Part shown: positions 55,691 to 64,000 of the stretch, one piece after another
Numbering within the stretch: the first letter of the stretch is position 1
How the letters are laid out: each line of letters starts with the position of its first letter
From: Anthonomus grandis grandis
Lineage: Eukaryota; Arthropoda; Insecta; Coleoptera; Curculionidae
Reading direction: 5' to 3'
NCBI RefSeq assembly: GCF_022605725.1
Contig: NC_065549.1
Span: 35,913,690 to 35,977,689 of the forward strand
DNA length: 64,000 nucleotides
Program-made: the position numbers and the translations under genes
The notes under the pieces: model-generated
What the model was told of the DNA's origin: nothing
The model's input: only the letters and a program-made list of their open reading frames with translations
Databases searched by the model: none

Positions 55691-57047
55691 ATGATTCACA
55701 TGTCCGCTTCTTTACTGCCAAAACAGAGGTGGCAATGGTTCCATGTTATTTTTTTCTTGTTTAAAATAATTTTGTACTTTTAAAACTAAGCGATGTTCAT
55801 TCGAAGATAGAAACCAATATTTAGCAATATGTTGTCTTTTTGCGAATCCATAATTCAAAAATTAAAAAATCACAAAGTAAATTTAATTAATAGCCTGATG
55901 ATATCACTTCAAATTACCAAAAGGAATAGAATGAAGTATAGACCACCAAAGTATTTATTTGTCCAATCAGGCAACTTATCACTTTTTATGTACATAATCC
56001 TCATAACCTATTTTTTCGGAACTATATTTGGGTTTTGTACATTTCCCAGAATTTATAATCCTTTTTTAACACAATTCTACCTCTTTTTTACCTTATTAAA
56101 TCATAATAAATATTAGGTTACACTAATAAATTATAATATTATAATTATTTTATTATTTTATATTTGTTTATTATTAATTATAATATTATAATTAATAATA
56201 AACAAATTATTTAAGTATAAAATAGCATTTCCTTTCAAAAAAATATCAGCACTCTTTGAAATAATAGCCAATATTACATTAAAAACCAAAAATGTTTTTA
56301 AACCGCTGGTAACAGTCGTCCAAACCGGTACTCAATATAAATAATGAATAATACGGCGATATGGAATTCATTGTTTAAGCGGTCCATTTATACCCCGAGA
56401 TAATACGTAATGTGTTAGGGTTAACGAGCGGACTATACCCGACCAGTAGTTGATAATGTTTGTTATATATTTCTAAAAATTAAAGAACAGTCTTTACGAG
56501 CTTGGTAACCGAAAATACCAAAATCACTAACGTATTAGCTGAAGTACCCAAATTGTAATCTGTGGAATTCATTAAATTAGTTAAATGTAAAAAATCATAT
56601 TATTCCATTAGGGATACTTCAAAACTGTAATTACATGAGGAGTTCAATATAAAAAACTGATCAATCGATTGTATAATGAATGATTAAGGAGAACCAAGTA
56701 AGTAATATTATTTTTCGGGAAATTTTTGAGGCAAAGTTCAATATATCTTTTGGTTTTTCGAAAAATACCGGTAACATTATAAAGAGTGAAATATCCAAAG
56801 TAATGAATATAATATAAACAATAATATATACAATGCGAAAAGTAAAAATGTTTAGAAAAATGTTTAAATCAGAAGTGGAAAAACTGGAAATAATCGCAAC
56901 TTTAAATACCATAACTTCAGATGTTTTGTAAGACTAAGGCCTATATATTCTATACGAATGGTAAGAACTTAGAACGAAAAGGAGCGCATGATGTTTGTTC
57001 AATGTAAAGCTCTGTGTTTAATGTAAGTCTGCGATTTAATTATTCAC
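55691..57047. other. no recognised gene
   Basis: AT-rich. Open frames at 55829-56116 (plus) and 56661-56912 (minus) show no recognised domain. It contains the 46-bp palindrome at 56162-56207. Confidence 0.4.
56162..56207. repeat. 46-bp perfect AT-rich palindrome
   Basis: The two 23-base halves (ATTTGTTTATTATTAATTAT... and its complement) match without a spacer. This is long for chance even in AT-rich DNA. It could extrude as a cruciform, or be the fused ends of a small inverted-repeat element. A shorter related run, TTATAATATTATAA, occurs just upstream near 56131. Confidence 0.85.
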
Positions 57048-57733
57048 AAACAGCACAGATACGTACTAAAGACGTATTTTGTACATACTCCACGACATAA
57101 TGTACGTACACGGAACGTACCCAAAAGACGTATTACATACTATGGACGTATATAGGACGTCCACTTTCCGCAAGATTCTACGTTATATGTACGTACTTCT
57201 AGGAAATTTTACGTCATGTATTGGACATATAATATGGCGTATCTAGGAAGTTTACGCGACTCCTTTTTTGTGTGGTAAAATGTATTTGGGAGAAAAAATA
57301 ACTCATTTATAAAAACTGAAAATATATTGATTATAAAAAAATATATATATTATAAAAATATAAAACGAAACATGTATATGTTTAAAAGATAAAACAAAAA
57401 GTGAACGTTTAAGAAAGTACATAAAATAAATATCATTTGTTCTTCGCAAATATAATAATAATAATAATAATAATGACTTTTATTTTCCCATATAATACAA
57501 AGATATAAACTTATTGCTAAGGTCTATTACGGCGCAGTCTAGCTTATAGCTACTCTACTGAACCCTATACCTTAAGCTAAAACTAACTACATAACAATTT
57601 ACATAGGTACTATAATTTATATAAAAAAAAGCAAATTATATGTAAATTCGTGAGTTTAGTATTTCATATCAATAAGTACTACACCCTAAACATTATTGCA
57701 ATCAGATTAGCCACTATAAAACATCATACTATA

Positions 57734-58327
57734 CTACATCAAATATTTAATGTAAGACGTAATTTTGCTTTTAAAAGACACTTCCGGCAAATGTTTCAAA
57801 TTATTTGGAATCCTGTTGTAAAGCTTCGCTATATTATAAATAAAAGATCTCTCAAAGTTAGACGTGGAGTGACGTGGTATGGTTATAGAGCCTTTGTCGC
57901 GAAGATCTAAGTTATGTATTTCAGTGCGAAACTTATTTTTTTTGTATAAATATTCTGGACATTTCCTTGCTATTATTTTATAAACTAAGACTATTGAGTG
58001 ATAAATACGCCTCTCATCCATTCTAAGCCAGTTCAGCTCTCTTAATTTAGCCGATACTCCCTGTTCCCTGCCCCGCAGACCCCCAATTAACCGTACGCAA
58101 TGATTCTGTATTAGTTGGATACGGTATTTATCTCTTTCTAGCAAACATGGTCCATATACTACATCTGCAAAATTAAAATGGGAAAGCACTAAAGAGTCAC
58201 AGAGCATCCTTTTCATTGAAGTTGTTAATAAGTGTCTTTGCTTAAATATAAGTTTTAAATTGATAAAGGCTTTCTTTATACACATGTGTTGAGTGAACCT
58301 TAAACTGCTATCTAAAATTAGGCCCAA
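57734..58327 (-). pseudogene. LINE ORF2 C-terminal domain
   Basis: Continues from the RT after a frame change: MGLILDSSLRFTQHMCIKKA, SHFNFADVVYGPCL, RIQLIQNHCVRLIGGLRGRE, LRELNWLRMDERRIYHSIVL, DKGSITIPRHSTSNFERSFI, and a C-terminus SFKSKITSYIKYLM. This matches 8246-8446 and 3413-3652 motif by motif, grouping the three copies. Confidence 0.8.
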
Positions 58328-59448
58328 ATTCTTAGCAAAATCGGTGACAAAATAAGACTTTTGTCATTTAACGTTACTTTAATATTAGGTAATTGTGAAT
58401 TTTGTGCCCTGTTTCTACCAAAAAGTAAGACTTGAGATTTAGAAGGATTAAGCTCTAAACAATGTTTCTGTGAGATTGAAAGAAGCGTACTTAAATCTTC
58501 ATTTAATTGATTTATGGTTTGTAGCAATTGGTGTAACTTACAGGATTTATACATTTGTGTATCATCTGCGTAAAAATGAAGAAGTGCAAATCTTATGTAT
58601 TTGGCCATCTGTGTATACAATGTAAACAGAAGAGGTCCCAAAATGGATCCCTGTGGAACACCAAATAAAAGCTGTTTTGCATTGGACAATTTACCATTTA
58701 ATTTTACCCTTTGACTTCTACCTTGTAAATAACTAGCAATTAAGGTGCATGAATGTATATTAAAACCCAGATATTTTAAAATTGCCAAAAGAAGAGTGTG
58801 ATTTATCCTGTCAAACGCTTTTGAATAGTCTAGAAGAATAAAGACAGTTAGTTCGTCATTTTCGATAGCTTGAATAATATCATCTGTGACCTTCAAAAGC
58901 GCCGTCGAGCAACTGTATCCTGGTCGAAATCCAGACTGTACTTCCGGTAGTAAATTATATTTTTATACATATTCCCTTATCTGGATATTAAGAATTCTTT
59001 CTAAGACCTTAGAAAGAGTAGGAAGTATACTAACCGGGCGTAAGTCCTTCAATTCTACAGGATTATTTACTTTAGGAAGAGGTGTTACCAAAGAGCATTT
59101 CCATTTATCAGGAAAAGATGATTTTTCTATACTATACCTTACTAAATGTGTTATTACAGGGAGAATTATAGGACAGCAAAGTAGCAACATATCAATACCA
59201 ATATCATCATCTCCAATGGCTTTTGATTTAATTTGAAAAAAAACATCTTTAACTTCTTGATCCGTAGCTAATCTGAAATGAAAAACATTGGCCTTTGATA
59301 ATGTATTATTAAGGTAAAAATTTAACAAATCCGCATTAGGATTAACTTGTGGTATATTAACAAAATAGTTGTAAATATCCTCTGCAGACCAACGCCCCGG
59401 AATCGCACTATTTTTTGATGACCCATAAATATCTAAGTCACGCATCAA
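58318..59448 (-). pseudogene. LINE reverse transcriptase, two frames
   Basis: 59448-58963 gives SKAIGDDDIGIDMLLLC, FPDKWKCSLVTPLPKVNNP and LRPVSILPTLSKVLERILN, then a TAA after REYV. The same frame region resumes with LLPEVQSGFRPGYSCSTALL and 58896-58318 continues TVFILLDYSKAFDRINHTLL, LLFGVPQGSILGPLLFTLYT, LHFYADDTQMYKSC (intact YADD) and CLELNPSKSQVLLFGRN. All RT motifs keep their catalytic residues. Only one stop and a few shifts separate this from an open RT. Confidence 0.82.
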
Positions 59449-59598
59449 TTTCCAATTTTCTCTAGATCCGTTAATTCTGATTTGATTTTCAAAATACCCC
59501 CTCTGTTCCCTCTTAAAAGTTGCACTTATTACTACATAATAATACTTATTATTACATAATTTCTTAACTCTTTATAAGATTCCCAGTCATCACGCAAC

Positions 59599-60537
59599 TT
59601 ACTCCCTTTTATACTTAGTTAGAGCTTTATTTCTAAGTGACATGAAATATTTTAAATTAGGTGTTATCCAAGGAATTATTTTCTTAGTAATGCGTACAGT
59701 TCTTTTTGGAGCGTAAATATCAAAAAGTTCTATTAAACAGTTGGTAAATGCATCGATCTTAGCGTTTAAATTTGTCAAATAAAAAATTACATCAAATGGA
59801 ATGGTCTCTAGTTGCCTAGTGAAATCCTTCTTGTTAAAATTTTTAAAATCTCTATAAGTATGAAAAAAAGCCTCCGGCTTTGCCACTTTTAAGCTTAAGT
59901 CACATGTTAGAAAATAGTGATCTGAAAAGTTAGAATTTAAATCTATATTTACCGAACTAATAAATTCTTCATGCGAGCAAATAAATAAATCCAAAAGTGT
60001 TTCACCTGAGAGTCCTTGATGAGTAGGTTCATCCATCATCTGCTTTAAACTTAAAGACTCTAGAATGGATGAGAAGAGTTCAACAACATTAGATTGCAGA
60101 TTAGACATATTTACATTAAAGTCGCCCATACACAAGAAAAGGTCACATTCTGTTAGTAAAGTGGAAACATTTACCTCAAATTCATCATAAAAATTATTAA
60201 TATTACTATTGGGCGGCCTATAATAACATCCTACTATAAATATCTTGTTTTCAATTTTGATTTTTAACCATAATTGTTCTGCATAATTCCCAGTTAAACA
60301 ATTAATTATTTGAAAATTAATAAAACTCTTTACATAAAACATTACTTCCCCTCCTCGACCAGTAGAGCGATCTTGCGTAACTAAATTATAGCCTGGAATT
60401 CGTATTTTGGAATTTGAATTGGAATTTGTATATTGTAGAATACAGTCTTTAATTCTTTGTGCTTCCAATCCCTCCTTGTAGTGCTGAACCTTAAAACTAT
60501 ATTTTAAAATAAGCAAATTGTTAAATAAGTACTTCAT
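59599..60537 (-). CDS. LINE APE endonuclease, 312-codon open frame
   Basis: From ATG 60537: RIKDCILQYTNSN, GYNLVTQDRSTGRGGEVMFY, VGCYYRPPNSNINNFYDEF, LFLCMGDFNVNMSNLQSN (GDFN active site), TLLDLFICSHEEF, LNSNFSDHYFLTCDLSL (SDH catalytic His), then the linker KKIIPWITPNLKYFMSLRNK. The N-terminal catalytic Asn/Glu part (before RIKDC) is missing, so the frame begins inside the domain. The open frame breaks just before 59599. Confidence 0.75.
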   Translation of the reverse strand: MKYLFNNLLILKYSFKVQHYKEGLEAQRIKDCILQYTNSNSNSKIRIPGYNLVTQDRSTGRGGEVMFYVKSFINFQIINCLTGNYAEQLWLKIKIENKIFIVGCYYRPPNSNINNFYDEFEVNVSTLLTECDLFLCMGDFNVNMSNLQSNVVELFSSILESLSLKQMMDEPTHQGLSGETLLDLFICSHEEFISSVNIDLNSNFSDHYFLTCDLSLKVAKPEAFFHTYRDFKNFNKKDFTRQLETIPFDVIFYLTNLNAKIDAFTNCLIELFDIYAPKRTVRITKKIIPWITPNLKYFMSLRNKALTKYKRE

Positions 60538-61448
60538 TCCTACTAAAATGAATAAATATGCTCTTACTTACCATGAATTGGGCTAGATCATAGTAGATCC
60601 TTCCTATCACTGAGTGAACAGTAAAACTAAATTCAAATGTAATAATTTAATTATAAGTCGAATTCTGATAAATTCTAAATTTACAGGAGTGTACAGTATT
60701 ATTACAAAGGGACAACCCATGCCATGACGCTAATAGTGCCAAGCCGGCTGAAAGAAAAGCGTTCGTTCTCGCATCTGTCACTTGTCATAAACACTGTCAA
60801 CAGTGTCAACTCCCTCATGTTGCCAATTACTTACTTGACAGTCAGTGGGGGGCAAAAAAAACACTAGGTTGCTTTTACGGCCGAACTTGATTATTTTGGT
60901 ATATTATTATGACAAATACTCCATTATCTATAATTTTTAGATGTTTTTAAAATTCTATACCTAATTACTTTTCGACCAGATCAACAAGTAAATTAACTAA
61001 ATTTATAGGGTATGTTAGTCGTTTGGAAAGAGGTATCTCGATTTAACAAATGTTGTCTAATATATACCGAATTCTTTGACTTTTTCTATCAAAGCGAAGA
61101 AGCATGTAAATGATCTTTTTCTGTTTACCCTACCGAAATTAGAAATATTGAAAATAAAACTTAGAAGTATTTAAAAATACGTATATTTCAAAAAAGTCTT
61201 TGCTGGCATGTAGTTTTCTGTATTAACAAAAATTTATATGTTTTTTTTATTATTTTTGGGTAATCCATAGGAGCTAAAATACTTTCTAGTATTGAAATCT
61301 ACATGTATGTACGTTCGAGACACGTAATTAATGTACGTACGAACTACGTATTTAAAAGTACGTACTAAATACGTTATTTTTATAACAATCGACGTATGGA
61401 CATAAATATGATATAAAAATTACGTACGCAGGACGTATGATGCTGTTT

Positions 61449-62290
61449 GGCATCTGTTGGCTCTTACGCAGGACAGAAACAAAAAACTACACAAAAGTAT
61501 GTCTTTTGCATTTTATTGTCATCAGTTAACCGTTTTAATACCATATAAGTTGTATTTTCTATACGTGAAAGGATCTGAGCGTTGTAAGTTCACACCAAAC
61601 TATTTGAGTGAGATTTTAAGGAATAGCATAATTAATCCGTCACCTTTCTGTGGATGAAGTGAAGTTTTGGGAATGGATAGAATTTCTCTTATAGCAGTAT
61701 GTGCAGAAATTTCTTATACCATCAATACTAATTACGGCTAATAGAAGTTAACTATTAAATATAAAGTAACTATTAAAAATAAAGTTGATAAAAATAGGCA
61801 AAAGTTTATCTGACGTAAAGTTAAGTATACAGAAAACTACTTGAAAGCTGTTAGAAATGGTTAAAAATATCAAAAACAAAAATAGAAAAATAAAATATTG
61901 GAAAAAATGCTTTGAAGAATTGAAAACGTCCATTAAGAAGGGAAAAGTAGAAGTTCTTTTATATTTTACTCAGTTCGGGCTCATAGTGAAGTGAAATTAT
62001 TCAATGATGCCTTAGTACCTGATTTTACCCAAGAAGATTTTTTGAAACTAACATTTATTTCAAACTTGTATATAATAAACATGGTCCAGGATAACATCTG
62101 GCATATAGACTCTATGCATCTTAATTCAAATTTGTCTTCCAAGGTTGCATTATCAGCTTAGTACGTGTATACCTTCTAGAATATCATACGGAAATTATTT
62201 GGGGACATGTCAAAAATTGAGCTTTGTCTTTTTAGAGGAAATATATAAAAATTCTTGAAAAACTATGAAATAAATTATAAAACACTGCGC
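61449..62290. other. no recognised gene
   Basis: AT-rich, open frames at 61457-61657 (plus) and 61748-61933 (minus) without recognisable domains. Confidence 0.35.
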
Positions 62291-62307
62291 GGGTGATCTG
62301 GCAAATG

Positions 62308-62526
62308 CTCCTATCTGAATTTTTTTTCAAAATTGAGAATTTCATGGCATCACGTTCTATAGGGTCATACGCATGTACTGACAAAAGGTAATATCTAACA
62401 ATAAAAATTTTAAGGCATAAATTAGAAAGAAAAAGAAAACAAAACCTCCTATCTAAAACCAGCTACTATTTGGTCACATTAAACTCCTATCTACATATTT
62501 TGATTCCAAAACAAAAGCTCCTATCT
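62308..62526 (+). repeat. four CTCCTATCT sites upstream of the spliced gene
   Basis: Exact CTCCTATCT occurs at 62308, 62446, 62484 and 62518, all on the plus strand. The first and last share GCTCCTATCTG. Clustering within 220 bp just before a transposon-like gene suggests subterminal transposase-binding sites. No downstream partner is visible because the window ends inside the gene. Confidence 0.65.
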
Positions 62527-62711
62527 GTAATTAGGCGACATTAAGAAGCAATTTCTCGCTATCTTCATCAGTTTGCGTTGAAAACCAGCGAGTCGTGACG
62601 TGCTTTTTGTGCTTGCTGTGTTTTTAAATTAGAATAATATTATTATAATTTAAATTATTTCTACAGTTTTTTCCCGTTTATTTAAATGTGTTAATAAAAA
62701 GTGTGAGAATC

Positions 62712-64000
62712 ATGAGTTGTCTAAAATCTAAAAGACTAGTTAGCATAGCTAATGCAATGTTTACATCTGAATTAAATAATGAAATACCGGTATTCCCAGA
62801 CCAAAATTTAGATTTATGTGGACCAGAAAATGTACAAGGTATGTATGTATGTAATTACACGTATGTATGTAAACTTCTAATAATTCTTAAACTAGGGTAA
62901 ACTTAATAAGTTAAATTTTTTAGATATTATAGATAACACTGTTGTATTAGAAAATTTAACAGAAATTAAAAAAGATCGCAAAATCGAACAACGAAGCCCT
63001 AAAACCAAACCTCAAAATGAGCTAGAGGAATCTTTTCCTACTGCTTCTTCCGAATTGGACGTTATTCCGATTATTATGCCAGAAAATTTGGATTTACAAG
63101 AGACAGCAGGTAAGTTTTTATTTAATATTAATACTACTAAATTATAAGATAAACAAGCGCTTTACACGGGGTCCTTTGACCCTCTATCAGCACTTGTATG
63201 CAGATGCCTATTTGGTGCGATTTTACGTAAAACGTTAAAAAGCATCATTCGTGCAAGGCCTACTTTTTAGGTACCTAATTTGTAAATAATATTGTTTCAG
63301 GCGTTCAACAATTTATCATTGCACAAAACGTGATTATAGAAGATCAAACTTTGGAAGCCTTGCACCAAGACGGAAGCACTTCTTTCTATATTACAGCAGA
63401 AAATTAGGGTAATTTCCTATTATGCGTAATCCTATACCCATCTGATTGTTAAAATCAACTTGGCACGAAAAAAAAAAGGAGCAAATTTTTAAAGGATTAT
63501 CGCTTTTTTAGGCACAATGGATACTATCTAAGAACACGAAGAGACTCCGGTAGACACCAAGAATCCACCACAGAGAGCTTGTCCTTCATCAAGTAAACTT
63601 CAAGAACAATTAGAAAATGACAAAGGAAGTGATTATGAGCCTAATGATGAAGACTATATTATCGTCAGAAAGTTCAGAAAGTGGGCATGAAGATATAACC
63701 GAACCAACTGTCGCTCGTGTAGAAGTAAGTGAGGTAGAGGTGGATGTGAATGAAGGAAGGAAAAGACGGATCAAGGCAAAAGAAATAGAATGGTCGAAAA
63801 ATAAGGAAAAAAGGCTTTGTATGCAAGGAGGACAATACCTTGGTATAAAAATGGATGAAACTGGAAAAAGGCAACAGAATATATTTAAAACAGAAAGAAA
63901 ATCAAAACCATGTTGTTCATCAAAGGCTTGTGAAAAAGGCTCGAATATAGAAAAGGATGTCACAAAACGTAAGACAACAGATGGACCATCCAGAAGACAA
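62712..64000 (+). pseudogene. spliced transposon-like gene of unknown family, 3' end off window
   Basis: Exon 1 (62712-62838) starts MSCLKSKRLVSIANAMF and ends GPENVQ at GTATGT. Exon 2 (62924-63109) follows TTTTTTAG, reads DIIDNTVVLENLTEIKK to ENLDLQETA and ends at GTAAGT. Exon 3 (63301 on) follows ATTGTTTCAG, reads GVQQFIIAQNVIIEDQTLEA and meets TAG at 63405. A further exon-like region (63513-64000) reads CPSSSKLQEQLENDKGSDYE, EPTVARVEVSEVEVDVNEG, WSKNKEKRLCMQGGQYLG and KPCCSSKACEKGS after one in-frame stop and a frameshift. All junctions keep phase. The W.KN..K...QG..YLG...CCSSKAC pattern is one I associate with uncharacterised repeat-encoded insect proteins. The catalytic domain would lie beyond the window. 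Confidence 0.55.

Larger units (their letters stand above)
57449..60545 (-). mobile_element. jockey/CR1-group LINE, ORF2 nearly complete
   Basis: The (TAA)n tail at 57449-57473 marks the 3' end. ORF2 runs from about 60537 down to 57734 in four pieces: endonuclease 59599-60537, RT start 58963-59448, RT palm 58318-58896, C-terminus 57734-58327. ORF1 and the 5' UTR are missing, so it is 5' truncated near 60545. It is the best-preserved member of the group that includes 7733-9975 and 2902-3652. Confidence 0.82.
57048..61448. mobile_element. element with ACGT-rich inverted ends, LINE nested inside
   Basis: The left end starts AAACAGCACAGATACGTAC (57048) and the right end, read inward, starts AAACAGCATCATACGTCC (61448). 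Both continue for 150-200 bp with dense TACGTA/GACGT motifs (57055-57250 and 61290-61440). The two ends therefore form degenerate inverted repeats. A minus-strand LINE (57449-60545) occupies most of the interior. No other coding gene is visible between the ends, so the element is either non-autonomous or lost its transposase. A solo ACGT-rich segment lies at 27448-27700. Confidence 0.5.

Noticed and set aside
1..64000. CRISPR arrays, bacterial operons, rRNA and tRNA genes
   Set aside because: No regular short repeats with spacers, no gene-dense operon layout and no conserved rRNA/tRNA blocks seen; the sequence is a eukaryotic repeat-rich region.
43708..64000. Runt DNA-binding domain exon upstream of 43707 on the minus strand
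   Set aside because: I looked for reverse-complement coding of the conserved Runt-domain motifs and saw none, so it is probably beyond the window; a profile search should confirm.

Overview
This is an AT-rich window from an animal nuclear genome, almost certainly an insect. The evidence is the mix of repeats: jockey/CR1-type and RTE-type LINEs, Tc1/mariner-IS630 and pogo transposons, PIF/Harbinger, and elements ending in ACAGGGTGT. An exon-intron gene coding a Runt-family C-terminus is also present. A beetle is plausible but not proven. There are no operons, tRNA or rRNA genes, or CRISPR arrays that I could see. Apart from two exons of the Runt-family gene, everything I can identify is transposon-derived, and most of it is broken.

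Layout, left to right. 1-300: a TATA plus initiator core promoter, possibly from an LTR. 1428-2900: a foldback DNA element with about 430-bp inverted arms and a hammerhead-ribozyme-like motif in its centre. 2902-10600: fragments of several minus-strand LINEs and a decayed PIF/Harbinger element with a MADF exon and a convergent transposase. 10768-13444: a 2.7-kb Tc1/IS630-type transposon carrying an internal inverted copy of its own 5' coding region. 15944-16290: a tail-to-tail pair of Penelope-like hammerhead repeats. 17181-20072: a DNA element with perfect 30-bp terminal inverted repeats (TIRs). 20770-23040: a dead plus-strand LINE, split by a 215-bp palindromic hammerhead-bearing insertion with a 13-bp target duplication. 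23076-26350: a pogo/jerky-type transposon with repeated GGAACAGTGAGAC-like sites and, inside its transposase, an inserted Sushi/CCP domain exon with splice sites. 28325-35038: an ACAGGGTGT-ended transposon (DUF4817 plus DDE transposase) interrupted by a nearly full-length LINE.

36132-43707 (minus): two in-phase exons of a Runt/RUNX transcription factor ending in the Groucho-recruiting VWRPY motif. The 6.7-kb intron between them holds a dead LINE. 44890-48730: RTE and LINE RT fragments, a mariner-type fragment, and an ACCG-rich insertion carrying a jockey-like Gag zinc knuckle. 50775-54643: a second, 5'-truncated copy of the LINE found in the DUF4817 element, in the opposite orientation. 54657-55690: another IS630-type transposase remnant. 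57048-61448: an element with ACGT-rich inverted ends enclosing a jockey-like LINE. 62290-64000: repeated CTCCTATCT sites followed by a spliced transposon-like gene that runs off the window.

The strongest items for follow-up are the dispersed hammerhead-like motifs (six places, several self-inverted, one with a clear TSD), the captured Sushi exon, the nested DUF4817/LINE structure, and the ACGT-rich element family.
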